Assembly (NCBI RefSeq): GCF_024699965.1
Contig: NZ_JAJOMZ010000004.1
Location: 1,610,001 to 1,674,000 of the forward strand
DNA from: Flavobacterium sp. J372
GTDB taxonomy: Bacteria; Bacteroidota; Bacteroidia; Flavobacteriales; Flavobacteriaceae
DNA length: 64,000 nucleotides
Direction: 5' to 3'
Of the stretch, positions 37,558-47,585 are shown in pieces. The notes beneath the pieces are model-generated. The model searched no databases, was not told where the DNA came from, and saw only the letters and a list, made by a program, of their open reading frames with translations. How positions within the stretch are numbered: position 1 is the first letter of the stretch; each line of letters opens with the position of its first letter. The position numbers and the translations under genes were made by a program.

Positions 37558-40380
37558 ATGAGGAAACCTTTACTCAACATTAGCTTATTATTAGTCGCAA
37601 TGTCAGGTTTTGCACAAATACCGCCAACACCTACGCCTCCAATGACACGACAAGACTCAATTTTTGCTGACTCAATCGCAATGACAAATGAGCTTGAGCA
37701 GGTAGTTGTCATAGGGTACGGTACACGCCGTGCCGGTGCCATAACAGGCTCTGTATCTCAGGTAAAAGCAGCTGATATTGTACGCACGCCTGCACAATCA
37801 GCCATACAGGCTATACAAGGAAAAGCAGCAGGTGTAAATATTGTTACAAATGACGAACCCGGCGCCAGCCCTACAATAAGGGTGAGGGGATTGGGAACAA
37901 TAACCGGAGCCAGAGATCCGCTTTATGTTATTGATGGAATTGAAACTTCTACAGCAGCAGGTATTAACCCAAGTGATATTGCAACAATAGATGTATTGAA
38001 AGATGCATCTTCGCTCGCAATATATGGACAGAAAGGCTCAAATGGTGTGGTTATTATCACAACTAAAAAGGGTAGAAAAGGCCAGATGAAGGTGTCTTAT
38101 GATGCATTTTATGGCCAAAAAACAATACAGCGTAAAGTTGAAATGGCTGATTCTTACAGGTTTGCATATTATAATAACTCAGCTTTAGGCTCAACAAGCT
38201 ATTACAGCTTTGAGCAGCCTTATAACACAGACTGGCTCGATGAAATAACGCAAACAGGTGAAGTAATAAGCCATACGGTGGCGCTTTCCGGAGGAGGAGA
38301 TACGGGAACATATTACTTTTCAGCATCTAACTACAGGGAAAAAGGTATTTTAGAAGGTACAGATTTTCAGCGTACCAACATTTTACTGAAAAATGATCTT
38401 TTCCTGATAAATGATAGGTTGAAGGTAACACCGTTTGTTAACCTTTCTTTAACAAAAGGTGTTGGTAAACCACTTAGCGCATTCACAAATGCATATATGC
38501 AGTCGCCAATTGTACCGGTTCGTTTCCCTGATGGAACGTGGGGCGCGCCAATCAGGAATACAGCGGGTATTGCAGATCCTGCCGGAGCCGACAGGTTTAA
38601 TAACGTTGCAAACCCGGTGGCACAGCTTTATTATGCAAATGGTGAATACAAAAATACCAAACTGATAGGCTCAATTAATGCAGAGCTGAAAGTTTTAGAC
38701 TATTTAAAGCTTACTTCAAATTTCGGCGCGACCTCAGATTGGTTCAGGTCATATAATTTCACGCCAAACCGTGAGATATGGATTTCACAAAACCCGGGAG
38801 CGCCTCTCAGCAATTATCGTGACCCGTACATCAATACGCTATCACAGGAAAGGTCATCAAGCTATCGCTTCAACTGGGATAACTTCCTTACTTTCAATAA
38901 AGATTTTAACGAGCACACGGTAACAGCAACTGCAGGCTATTCTTGGACATCAATAGGATATTATGAGGTTTTAAGAGGTACACGAAATGATGTACCTGTA
39001 CAAAGCAATTACTGGAATCTTGATTTTGCAACATTTACAGGAACGCCTAATGCACCTGTTAACCCCGGAAATGTTGTAAGCGGCTCTGAAGCTACTCCAA
39101 CAACTTCGCTATCTGCATTTGGCCGTTTAGAGTATGATTACAAAGACAAATACTTACTATCAGCATCATACAGGCGAGAAGGCATTAGCTCTTTCCAGCA
39201 GGGCAGGCGCTGGGATGGTTTCCCATCGGTTTCTGCAGGATGGGTTATTTCAAATGAAGATTTCATGAATGATGTAAGTTTCGTGAACAGCCTTAAGATA
39301 CGCGGCGGTTATGGCGAGGTGGGCAACGGTTATGGCTCCAGGCCTCTTAACCAGCTGCAATTCAGGCCTAACGCCAACTATCCTTTTGGTAACAGCCCTA
39401 CAATAAATCCGGGTTCTTATGTACCATTCCAGGTTGACCCTAACCTTACCTGGGAAGTTATGAAGGAAATTGACCTTGGTATTGATTTTACAGTGCTTGA
39501 CAGCAGGCTTTCGGGTACGTTTGATGTATACAGCCGTACGCAGGACAGGTTGATTCTTCCGGTAAGGGTACCTTCAGTAGTGTCTCCCGAAAATGTGTAC
39601 TTAAATGCCGGTGAGGTTAGTAATAAAGGTTTCGAATTATCATTACGCTGGAGCGATAACATTGGTGAAGACTTCAGGTACTGGATTGGTGGTAACTTCT
39701 CATATAACAAAAACGAACTTAAGTCGGTTGATAATGCCTTCTTTGGGCAATACCAGGGTGGTTCGCTTAACAATGGCGAATTAACCAAGCAGGTATTGGT
39801 TGGCGAGGCGCTTGGCAGTTTCTATGTTTATGACTATTCATTTGGCAATGACGGCTATTTTGTTTACAGTGCTGAACGTAAGGTTGCAGGCTCATACCTG
39901 CCAACGCATACCTATGGCGCAAACATAGGCTTTGAGTGGAAACGCTTTGATTTTGCTGCTGACATTTATGGCGTGGGCGGCAATAAAATTTACAATGGTA
40001 AAAAAGCGCTGCGCATGGGAGGTGAGAACGTTGAAAGCGCAATACTTGACGATTTCTGGACGCCTTCAACCCCGAATGCTGAAAACCCGAGGCCATTTAA
40101 TGACAGGCCGCGTCCGTCAACTTACTACATAGAAGATGGTGCGTTCCTAAGGATAAACAACATTACTCTGGGATACACACTGCCTGAGATGCTTGATGGG
40201 CTTGATAAAATTCGCGTATATGCTACAGCAGTAAACCCATTCCTGTTCACTAAATATTCGGGTTACTCGCCTGAGCTTTCCGGGAACAGCAACGGAGACC
40301 CGCTGGGGACAGCAGGTATTGAGCTGGATGCTTACCCAACAAACAAAACTTTTGTAATTGGCCTTAACGTAGGGTTTTAA
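37558..40380 (+). CDS. SusC/RagA-family TonB-dependent receptor, short N-terminus
   Basis: A 940-residue SusC protein: signal peptide (1-20), a short Pro-rich linker (IPPTPTPPMTRQDS), the TonB-box-like ELEQVVVIGYGTRR, plug (about 55-170, with DPLYVIDGIETS and YGQKGSNGVVIITTKKG) and barrel ending TFVIGLNVGF. The CarboxypepD_reg-like domain of about 80 residues that precedes the plug in most SusC proteins, including the one at 25051, is missing. The frame is intact, so this is a true short form. It pairs with the SusD gene 16 bp downstream and should import the glycan processed by the GH144 and GH3 enzymes. Confidence 0.95.
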   Translation: MRKPLLNISLLLVAMSGFAQIPPTPTPPMTRQDSIFADSIAMTNELEQVVVIGYGTRRAGAITGSVSQVKAADIVRTPAQSAIQAIQGKAAGVNIVTNDEPGASPTIRVRGLGTITGARDPLYVIDGIETSTAAGINPSDIATIDVLKDASSLAIYGQKGSNGVVIITTKKGRKGQMKVSYDAFYGQKTIQRKVEMADSYRFAYYNNSALGSTSYYSFEQPYNTDWLDEITQTGEVISHTVALSGGGDTGTYYFSASNYREKGILEGTDFQRTNILLKNDLFLINDRLKVTPFVNLSLTKGVGKPLSAFTNAYMQSPIVPVRFPDGTWGAPIRNTAGIADPAGADRFNNVANPVAQLYYANGEYKNTKLIGSINAELKVLDYLKLTSNFGATSDWFRSYNFTPNREIWISQNPGAPLSNYRDPYINTLSQERSSSYRFNWDNFLTFNKDFNEHTVTATAGYSWTSIGYYEVLRGTRNDVPVQSNYWNLDFATFTGTPNAPVNPGNVVSGSEATPTTSLSAFGRLEYDYKDKYLLSASYRREGISSFQQGRRWDGFPSVSAGWVISNEDFMNDVSFVNSLKIRGGYGEVGNGYGSRPLNQLQFRPNANYPFGNSPTINPGSYVPFQVDPNLTWEVMKEIDLGIDFTVLDSRLSGTFDVYSRTQDRLILPVRVPSVVSPENVYLNAGEVSNKGFELSLRWSDNIGEDFRYWIGGNFSYNKNELKSVDNAFFGQYQGGSLNNGELTKQVLVGEALGSFYVYDYSFGNDGYFVYSAERKVAGSYLPTHTYGANIGFEWKRFDFAADIYGVGGNKIYNGKKALRMGGENVESAILDDFWTPSTPNAENPRPFNDRPRPSTYYIEDGAFLRINNITLGYTLPEMLDGLDKIRVYATAVNPFLFTKYSGYSPELSGNSNGDPLGTAGIELDAYPTNKTFVIGLNVGF

Positions 40381-40396
40381 AAAATTGAAAAAGAAT

Positions 40397-41860
40397 ATGA
40401 TTATGAACAAGAATATAAAATATAAATGTATTGCAGGCCTCATGGCAGCTGCACTTCTAGCCGGCTGTAATGATGAGCTTGATGTAGAGCAACGTGACGG
40501 TCAAACGGTTAATGATTACCTTAGTAATCCTGCAAATGCTACCAACCTTGTTAATGGCGTTTACAGCAAGCTTCTCGACTTTAATATGTATTCGTTTTCG
40601 TGGATTGGTATTACAAGCATAACAAGTGATGATGCAGACAAAGGATCATCGGCCGGCGACACGGGTACTGACAAACACAAAATGGATGCCCTTACATTTT
40701 CATCAAGTGATTTATCCTTCAATGAAATTTGGACGGGAAGGTATGAAGGCATATACAGGGCCAACAATGCTATTTTTTATCTTGACCAGCTTCAGATAGA
40801 TGCTGCACTTAAAAACAGGTTGGTAGCTGAGGCTAAATTTTTAAGGGCGTTGTGGTATTTTGACCTGGTACGTTGCTTTGGTGGTGTGCCGGTAGTTACG
40901 GGTAATATTGACCTTAATGATACCGAGACTATCAATGAAATAGTATTTACTAAAAAAACCAAAGCTGAAGTATATGCCCAAATAGAGACGGACCTTATGG
41001 AGGCTATACCTGCACTACCGCTTAAATCACAATACAGCGCTGCAGATATGGGCCGGGCTACTAAAGGTGCTGCACAGGCGCTTTTGGCTAAAGCATATCT
41101 GTATCAGGAAAAATGGCAGCAGTCATTTGACATGGCCAATGAAGTAATCAATTCGGGACAGTACGGGCTTTTGCCAAATTACGCACATGTTTGGCGTGAA
41201 GTTGGGGAAAACGGAGCCGAATCAATTTTTGAAGTGCAGGCAACGGCCAATCTTGGCCTTGTAGATTATACAAACGTACAGGGCCCACGGGGTACACCCG
41301 ATTTGGGCTGGGGTTTTAATACACCGTCAGAATCGCTTGTAAATTCATATCTGCCTGGAGATGTGCGTAAAGATGCTACTATTTTATTTTCAGGTAGCGT
41401 ACTTTGGGATGGTTTTGTAACGCCTGCTACATGGACAAATCCGCGATACAATTATAAAGCCTACCAAAGCCAGATAAGTGAAACCTGGATTGGTAAAGGT
41501 GTAACAGGCAAAAACCTGAGGATATTAAAATACAGCGATATATTGCTTATACGTGCTGAAGCTGCATTCCGTCTTGGAAATCTTTCCGAAGCGAAAAACA
41601 GGCTCGATGAACTTCGTTTGAGGACAGGACTCGGGCCGGTAACTGCTCCCGTAACATTACAAACCATAATTAACGAAAGGCGCTGGGAAATGGCAATGGA
41701 ACACGAAAGGTGGTTTGACCTGGTGCGTACGGGTACAGCACCTGCAGCAATGGCAGCAAACGGTAAAACATTTATAGTAGGCACACATGAAGTGTTCCCT
41801 ATACCGGCACCGCAGGTAACTGCAAGCGGCGGAAGGCTGATTCAAAACAATGGATACTAA
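40397..41860 (+). CDS. SusD/RagB-family glycan-binding lipoprotein
   Basis: About 487 residues. The ATG at 40397 (or 40403) is preferred over the upstream TTG at 40385. The lipobox ends LLAGC (signal MNKNIKYKCIAGLMAAALLAG). SusD features: LVAEAKFLRALWYFDLVRCFGGVPVV, ILKYSDILLIRAEAAFRLGNL, RRWEMAMEHERWFDLVRTG and VFPIPAPQV near the end. It partners with the SusC gene directly upstream and is followed 30 bp later by the LamG lipoprotein. Confidence 0.95.
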   Translation: MIMNKNIKYKCIAGLMAAALLAGCNDELDVEQRDGQTVNDYLSNPANATNLVNGVYSKLLDFNMYSFSWIGITSITSDDADKGSSAGDTGTDKHKMDALTFSSSDLSFNEIWTGRYEGIYRANNAIFYLDQLQIDAALKNRLVAEAKFLRALWYFDLVRCFGGVPVVTGNIDLNDTETINEIVFTKKTKAEVYAQIETDLMEAIPALPLKSQYSAADMGRATKGAAQALLAKAYLYQEKWQQSFDMANEVINSGQYGLLPNYAHVWREVGENGAESIFEVQATANLGLVDYTNVQGPRGTPDLGWGFNTPSESLVNSYLPGDVRKDATILFSGSVLWDGFVTPATWTNPRYNYKAYQSQISETWIGKGVTGKNLRILKYSDILLIRAEAAFRLGNLSEAKNRLDELRLRTGLGPVTAPVTLQTIINERRWEMAMEHERWFDLVRTGTAPAAMAANGKTFIVGTHEVFPIPAPQVTASGGRLIQNNGY

Positions 41861-41890
41861 TACTAACTTAATTTTAATTATTTATTTACT

Positions 41891-42791
41891 ATGAAAACAA
41901 TCAAAATTTATGCTTTTGCACTGATGGCAGCATCAGGTGCAATGTTAACAAGCTGTGGTGACGACGATTCAGGCAGCCCATCACTGCCTCCTATCGGTGG
42001 GTACAATAATTCTAATGAGATTGCTACATCTGATCTTGTAGCACACTGGCCGCTTGATGGTAATGGTAACGAAAGGATTACTGGTACTGCACCTAATGGC
42101 AGCGCAGGCGTTACTTGGGTTAATGGTACTAAAGGACAAGCTGCTAAACTTACTGCAGGTTATCTCGCATACCCTGAAATGGCTGCTCTAAATTCATTGC
42201 CAAGTATCACAATTTCGTTGTGGGCAAAAGCGTCAAATACGGGGTCCTACTGACGGATATCCTACAATGTTCTTCCAGATGAGCAAACCGGGTGACTGGG
42301 CAGGCAATATTAACTTTATGGCAGAAACAGGATGGTATGATGCAGCTAAAGATACGCTTGTAGTAAAAGGATATGTCAAAATCAAAAATGCTGATGGCGG
42401 TGAAAATAACCAGGATGTAAGAAACTCTCCAAAACCGTCAGCTGAAGATCTTGCCAACGGACACGTAGGTAATGCCAACAGAAATGCAGGTAAACTTACG
42501 CACTATGTGCTTACTTGGGATGCTACAAATGCAATGTTCAAAGTTTATGCTAACGGACAAAAGATATCTAATCCGGCATGGGAATCACGTAATGGTGGAA
42601 ACGCACTTCCTCTTAACTTCTTTACTCCTACAAGGCCTATTATTGGAACTTTCCTTTCTGTTGTAAGCGGCACTGCTGAAACATGGCAAAGGTCAATGAC
42701 TGGTGAGATTGATGAAGTTCGCGTTTATAAAAAAGCACTTAGCCAGGCTGACATAGGTTTCTTATACGAGCTTGAAAAAGCAGGAAGATAA
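41891..42791 (+). CDS. LamG-domain surface lipoprotein (one frameshift)
   Basis: About 299 residues after repair. One extra G in the G4 run at 42241-42244 breaks the frame; with three G it reads NTGPTDGYPTMFFQMSKPGDW. The lipobox ends MLTSCG, then a Ser/Asp-rich linker and one concanavalin A-like/LamG domain (about 50-299: LVAHWPLDGNGNE, ITISLWAKA, HYVLTWDATNAMFKVYANGQ, GEIDEVRVYKKALSQADI). These are typical laminin-G_3 strands, used for sugar binding. Its position after susD corresponds to that of SusE/SusF-type surface glycan-binding proteins, which is the likely role. No catalytic motif is seen. Confidence 0.82.
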
Positions 42792-42814
42792 TTTTGCTTC
42801 ATTTTAATTTTAGG

Positions 42815-42840
42815 TTCCCGGCAGCAATGCCGGGAATTTA
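42815..42840 (+). terminator. Hairpin between LamG and GH144 genes
   Basis: 9-bp stem TTCCCGGCA / TGCCGGGAA with a GCAA tetraloop, followed by only a short T-rich stretch (TTTAATT). Probably a partial terminator or mRNA-stabilising hairpin within the operon. Confidence 0.55.
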
Positions 42841-42946
42841 ATTCTCAAAAAACATCGTTACCTCAATAACACAGTAAGCCCCCAAATACTGTAAAGCATC
42901 TATAAGCATCTATAATAAAAGCATAAAGCATCAATCAAAAAGCATA

Positions 42947-44332
42947 ATGAAAATATTTCCGTTATTAGCCCTCGTTTCATTTTTTATATCGTGTTCATCA
43001 TGCGATAAAAATGATGATGGCAGCAACACTACAACACCACCTGTTGACCCTCCCGTTGGCGAAATCTTCACAGAAGCCCAGCTGATGGATAAGGTTCAGA
43101 AAGACGCATTTAAATACTTTTGGGATTACGCCGAGCCAAACTCTAAACTGGCCCGTGAAAGATACCATGTTGATGACCCCGGTAATGATGCGCAGATAGT
43201 AACTACAGGCGGCTCGGGCTTCGGGCTTATGACCCTGCTTGTAGGTATTGAAAGAAATTTTGTAACACGCGAGGCTGCCGTTGCACGCCTGCAGACAGCC
43301 CTGACCTTCCTTGAAAATGCCGATCGTTTTCATGGCGCATGGCCTCACTGGATGAATGGCAATACCGGTCGCGTTATACCATTTGGCGCTCCTGACGATG
43401 GAGGAGACCTGGTAGAAACATCATTCCTATGCCAGGCGCTCATCTGCGTACGCGAATACTTTAAAGATGGAACTGCCGAAGAACAGGCACTTGCTGCCAA
43501 AGCCGACCTGCTTTGGAAAGGCGTAGAATGGAGCTGGTATACCAAAGGCGAAAATGCATTGTACTGGCATTGGTCGCCGAATGTTGGGTGGCAGTTAAAC
43601 TTCAAGCTTGAAGGCTATAACGAGTGCCTTATAACGTATGTAATGGCGGCATCTTCGCCAACGTATCCTGTGGGTAAAGATGCTTATGACCAGGCATGGG
43701 CGCGCAATGGCGCTATCAGGAGTAACGCAACAAGCTGGGGACTTCCGGTAATCCTTAAATATAACGGTACTAATGGTGTAGGCCCAATGTTTTGGTCGCA
43801 CTATTCGTATCTTGGCCTCGACCCAATGACCCTTAAGGACCAATATGCCGATTATCAGGCACTGGTAGTAAATCATGCGAAAATACAGCACGCTTACTGT
43901 GTGGCAAACCCAATCGGCTGGACAGGCTACAGCGATAAAGTTTGGGGGCTTACGGCAAGCTACACCCGCAATAGTGATGGTTCGGTTGGCTACAGTGCTC
44001 ACGCACCGAATAATGACAGGGGTGTCATAACACCTACGGCTGCGTTGTCATCTTACCCGTATACCCCGGCAGAGTCTTTAAAGCACCTCCGCTTTTTATA
44101 TGAAGATGCTGCCTGGAAAGATAAGCTTATAGGCCATGCAGGCCCTTATGATGCCTTTAGTATCCATCATAGCTGGTTTACAAAGCGTTATTTGGCTATA
44201 GACCAGGGTACCATAGCCCCGATGATAGAAAATCACCGTACAGGGCTTTTATGGGAGCTTTTTATGAATGCTCCCGAAGTGAAGCAGGGGTTGCAGACAC
44301 TTGGGTTTGAATCAACTAAACACGGAATTTAA
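42947..44332 (+). CDS. GH144-type beta-1,2-glucanase (glycoamylase-domain protein)
   Basis: A 461-residue lipoprotein (lipobox region FFISCSSC) with a glycoamylase-type (alpha/alpha)6 barrel of the PF10091 group. Visible segments are LMDKVQKDAFKYFWDYAEP, GGSGFGLMTLLVGIERNF, DGGDLVETSFLCQAL, LEGYNECLITYVMAASSP and GYSAHAPNNDRGVITPTAAL. Characterised Bacteroidota members of this type are endo-beta-1,2-glucanases (GH144), releasing sophoro-oligosaccharides; the name glucoamylase often given to them is misleading. The GH3 enzyme two genes downstream would finish the degradation. The stop overlaps the next ATG (TAATG). The specific linkage is inferred from family and context. Confidence 0.85.
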   Translation: MKIFPLLALVSFFISCSSCDKNDDGSNTTTPPVDPPVGEIFTEAQLMDKVQKDAFKYFWDYAEPNSKLARERYHVDDPGNDAQIVTTGGSGFGLMTLLVGIERNFVTREAAVARLQTALTFLENADRFHGAWPHWMNGNTGRVIPFGAPDDGGDLVETSFLCQALICVREYFKDGTAEEQALAAKADLLWKGVEWSWYTKGENALYWHWSPNVGWQLNFKLEGYNECLITYVMAASSPTYPVGKDAYDQAWARNGAIRSNATSWGLPVILKYNGTNGVGPMFWSHYSYLGLDPMTLKDQYADYQALVVNHAKIQHAYCVANPIGWTGYSDKVWGLTASYTRNSDGSVGYSAHAPNNDRGVITPTAALSSYPYTPAESLKHLRFLYEDAAWKDKLIGHAGPYDAFSIHHSWFTKRYLAIDQGTIAPMIENHRTGLLWELFMNAPEVKQGLQTLGFESTKHGI

Positions 44333-45027
44333 TGTTACGGATTCTATTCATAGTAATATTTGTTTCTGTACCGTCTTTTGCCCAAAAGGTGAAAGACGGT
44401 TCTTTCAAAACCGAAATTGTGCAGAAAAAGCAGCTTAATTACCTGCTGAACATTCCTGCAGATACCAAAGCAAAGAAGCCATTGATAGTGTTTTTGCATG
44501 GCTCGGGCGAAAAAGGAAGCGATTTAGAGAAAGTAAAGGTTCACGGGCCTTTTAAGTATTTGAAGACAAACAGTATAGATGCTTATGTGCTTGCTCCGCA
44601 ATGCCCTGAAGGTGAATACTGGGACAGCGAAACGCTTTACAGGCTGGTACAAAAAGTAGTAAAGGAAAATAGCGTTGACCAAAACCGTATTTACCTTACA
44701 GGCCTTAGCATGGGTGGCTGGGGCGCCTGGAACCTGGCTTTTGCCCACCCCGAAATGTTTGCTGCTCTGGTGCCGATTTGCGGATTTGTAGACAGGGTGC
44801 CAATGCTGGAAAATTGCAAGATTAAGGATATACCCACGCGTATTTTCCACGGGCTGCTTGATGATGTAGTTGATGTAAGCTACTCAACAACAATATATAA
44901 AAAGCTGAAGCCGTGCAGCAAAGACATAAGCCTGACAATTTTTGATGATGCCAACCATGACAGCTGGACGCGCGTGTATGATAACAGCGCTATATATGAC
45001 TGGATGCTTCAACAGAAAAAACAATAA
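44332..45027 (+). CDS. Secreted alpha/beta hydrolase (carboxylesterase-type)
   Basis: A 231-residue exported hydrolase: signal peptide (ending PSFAQ), oxyanion region FLHGSGEKGSD, nucleophile elbow GLSMGGWGAW, Asp in GLLDDVVDV and His in DDANHDSW. This is the full Ser-Asp-His triad in the order of the phospholipase/carboxylesterase and prolyl-oligopeptidase-like groups. It is coupled to the GH144 gene by a one-base overlap and lies 30 bp before the GH3 gene. It may remove acyl decorations (for example succinyl or acetyl) from the glucan so that glucosidases can act; this is inference. Confidence 0.85.
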   Translation: MLRILFIVIFVSVPSFAQKVKDGSFKTEIVQKKQLNYLLNIPADTKAKKPLIVFLHGSGEKGSDLEKVKVHGPFKYLKTNSIDAYVLAPQCPEGEYWDSETLYRLVQKVVKENSVDQNRIYLTGLSMGGWGAWNLAFAHPEMFAALVPICGFVDRVPMLENCKIKDIPTRIFHGLLDDVVDVSYSTTIYKKLKPCSKDISLTIFDDANHDSWTRVYDNSAIYDWMLQQKKQ

Positions 45028-45057
45028 AACAATACGATACAGAATTATTGATATACA

Positions 45058-47292
45058 ATGAGATATAACAAAACCTTACTATTACTGCTTGCCTGTTCAA
45101 TGTCGCTTTTCGCGCAAAAGGCAAAAGATAATACAAAGCGCGATCAGTTTATTTCAGGACTGATGGCAAAGATGACCATTGACGAGAAAATAGCGCAAAC
45201 CGTACAATATACCGCCGATGGTACCGTGACAGGCCCAAAAACAGGCATAAACTACATAGATGAAATTAAACGCGGGAATGTAGGTTCAATCCTTAATGCT
45301 ACCGGAGTGAAATATACCCGCGAACTACAGAAACTCAACCTGGACAATTCAAGGCTGAAGATTCCGCTCATTTTTGGGCATGACGTAATTCATGGTTTCC
45401 GTACAATATTCCCGATAACGTTGGGCGAAGCCGCAAGCTGGGACTTATCTGCAGTTGAGCTTTCGGCACGTGTAGCAGCCCGTGAAGCAGCAGCAGCAGG
45501 CGTACACTGGACGTTTGCCCCGATGGTAGATATAAGCCGTGACCCGCGTTGGGGCCGTGTAAGCGAAGGCTCGGGTGAAGATACTTACCTCGGTTCAAAG
45601 ATGGCGTTTGCGCGTGTCAGGGGCTTCCAGGGACATGATTTAATGTCGACTGATGTGATACTTGCATGTACCAAGCACTTTGCGGCATATGGAGCAGCAG
45701 AGGCAGGGCGTGACTATAACACTGTTGATATGAGTGAGCGTGTACTGCGTGAAACATACCTGCCGCCATTTAAAGCCACAGTTGATGCGGGAGTGGGCTC
45801 GTTCATGACATCATTTAATGAAATTGCAGGTGTTCCTGCAACAGCAAGCAAGTTCCTTTTGCGCGATATCCTGAAGAAGGAATGGGGTTTTAAAGGCTTC
45901 GTTGTAACGGATTATACTGCTATAAATGAGCTTATTCCCCATGGGGTGGCGCGTGATTCGGCTCATGCAGGTGAGCTTGCAATGGTTGCCGGCGTTGATA
46001 TGGAAATGGTGGGTGGCATCTACATGAAGAACCTGAAGAAACTTTTGGCCGAAAAGCGTGTTACGGAAGCCCAGATTAATGATGCATGCCGCCGTGTGCT
46101 TGAAGCGAAATATGACCTTGGGCTATTTACCGACCCATACCGCCAAAGCAGCGAACAGCGTGAAAAAGCGGAACTTACAAAGAAAGAAAACCTTGATGCA
46201 GCACTTATGGTTGCTAACAAATCAATGGTGTTGCTGAAGAATAGCAATAATGTGCTGCCGCTTCGCAAAGAACAAAAGGTAGCGTTTGTGGGCCCTTTAG
46301 TGAGCGATGAGCACAATATAATAGGCTCATGGGCTGCAACTGGCGACAGGAGCGGATTTGCTGTAAGCGTGCAGGAAGGTGTAAATAAGATAGTTACAGA
46401 TAAAAATAAGGTCACTTTCGATAAAGGTGTCGAGATTGTTGACAGCCGTCGGGATATGATGCAGGCCGCGCTAAACAATGCCCGCAAAGCCGATGTGATC
46501 GTGGCTGTGATGGGTGAGTTTGAGAATATGACGGGGGAGGCCGCAAGCCGTACAAACATTGACCTTCCGGGGATACAGAAAGAGTTTTTGGCAGAACTTA
46601 AAAAGCTTGGAAAGCCTGTGGTTCTGGTACTTATGAACGGGCGTCCGCTTACACTAACATGGGAAAATGACAACATGGATGCCATCCTCGAAGCGTGGTA
46701 TCCCGGTACAATGGGCGGTGATGCCATCGCGCAAACCTTATACGGAATCAACAACCCGTCGGGTAAGCTGCCAATGACTTTCCCGAGAAACATTGGGCAA
46801 ATCCCGCTTTACTACAACCACAAAAATACGGGCAGGCCTTATTTGGGTCCGTCTGATCCGGAACAAAAATACAAGTCAAGATACATCGATGTGGATAACA
46901 GCCCCCTTTATCCCTTCGGCTATGGCCTGAGTTACAGCACGTTCAGCTATTCAAACCTGAAATTATCTTCAGCTAAAATGCAAATGAACGGCAAATTGAA
47001 AGTAAGTGTAGATGTTACAAACACGGGTAATTACGATGGTGAAGAAGTTATTCAGTTGTATGTAAGGGATGTAGTTGGGTCAGTAACACGCCCTGTAAAA
47101 GAGTTGAAAGGCTTTAAAAAGCTTCTAATCAAAAAAGGCCAGAAGCAAACTGTTGATTTTGAGCTTACAACGGAAGACTTGAAGTTCTATAATATTGATA
47201 TGAAATTTGTAGCTGAGCCGGGCGATTTTGAAGTTTTTGTTGGCGGAAGCTCTGATGCAATACTGAAAGATAAATTTGAGTTAGTCAAGTAG
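45058..47292 (+). CDS. bglX: GH3 beta-glucosidase
   Basis: A 744-residue GH3 enzyme with a signal peptide (about 1-20, ending LFAQ), hence periplasmic. Order: (beta/alpha)8 barrel with IFGHDVIHGFRT, DPRWGRVSEGSGEDTYL, KHFAAYG and GFVVTDYTAI (nucleophile Asp near 285), then the alpha/beta sandwich domain (VAVMGEFENMTGEAASR, with the acid Glu region) and a C-terminal fibronectin III-like domain (about 650-744, YPFGYGLSYSTF onward). The layout matches BglX-type enzymes. Next to a GH144 glucanase it probably removes glucose from beta-1,2-linked oligosaccharides (inference). A terminator follows. Confidence 0.93.
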   Translation: MRYNKTLLLLLACSMSLFAQKAKDNTKRDQFISGLMAKMTIDEKIAQTVQYTADGTVTGPKTGINYIDEIKRGNVGSILNATGVKYTRELQKLNLDNSRLKIPLIFGHDVIHGFRTIFPITLGEAASWDLSAVELSARVAAREAAAAGVHWTFAPMVDISRDPRWGRVSEGSGEDTYLGSKMAFARVRGFQGHDLMSTDVILACTKHFAAYGAAEAGRDYNTVDMSERVLRETYLPPFKATVDAGVGSFMTSFNEIAGVPATASKFLLRDILKKEWGFKGFVVTDYTAINELIPHGVARDSAHAGELAMVAGVDMEMVGGIYMKNLKKLLAEKRVTEAQINDACRRVLEAKYDLGLFTDPYRQSSEQREKAELTKKENLDAALMVANKSMVLLKNSNNVLPLRKEQKVAFVGPLVSDEHNIIGSWAATGDRSGFAVSVQEGVNKIVTDKNKVTFDKGVEIVDSRRDMMQAALNNARKADVIVAVMGEFENMTGEAASRTNIDLPGIQKEFLAELKKLGKPVVLVLMNGRPLTLTWENDNMDAILEAWYPGTMGGDAIAQTLYGINNPSGKLPMTFPRNIGQIPLYYNHKNTGRPYLGPSDPEQKYKSRYIDVDNSPLYPFGYGLSYSTFSYSNLKLSSAKMQMNGKLKVSVDVTNTGNYDGEEVIQLYVRDVVGSVTRPVKELKGFKKLLIKKGQKQTVDFELTTEDLKFYNIDMKFVAEPGDFEVFVGGSSDAILKDKFELVK

Positions 47293-47311
47293 TTTAATTT
47301 TGTTTTGATCT

Positions 47312-47347
47312 TAAGAGGCTGCCATTTATGGTGGCCTCTTATATTTT
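47312..47347 (+). terminator. Terminator after the GH3 gene
   Basis: Stem TAAGAGGC / GCCTCTTA with an inner CCAT/ATGG pairing, followed by TATTTT. It marks the end of the susC-bglX unit. Confidence 0.75.
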
Positions 47348-47520
47348 AACGAGTAAAGCAGTTAACACTTCTCTAACAAGGGCTGATATTCCTTAAAGCC
47401 TTATTACTTATAGGCTTTCAACGGCATTTAATTATTATAGGCTGAAAACCATTTTAAACAAAATTCAGTACAAACCTTTCATAATCTGAAATTGTTGAAC
47501 TAAATGTTGCAGAACGCCTT

Positions 47521-47528
47521 TATTTTTG
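47521..47528 (+). promoter_or_regulatory. -7 element upstream of the GH97 gene
   Basis: TATTTTTG fits TAnnTTTG, 57 bp before the GH97 start. With the terminator at 47312 it suggests a separate transcription unit. The -33 element is not well placed. Confidence 0.35.
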
Positions 47529-47585
47529 CGGGATTAGCGATTGCAAATATTTCGGCATTGAGTATATTTATGAAATTTTTAAGAA

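Noticed and set aside
46020..46793. 257-residue minus-strand ORF opposite the GH3 gene
   Set aside because: It is the antisense shadow of a well-conserved enzyme, with low-complexity Ser/Leu composition and no domain.
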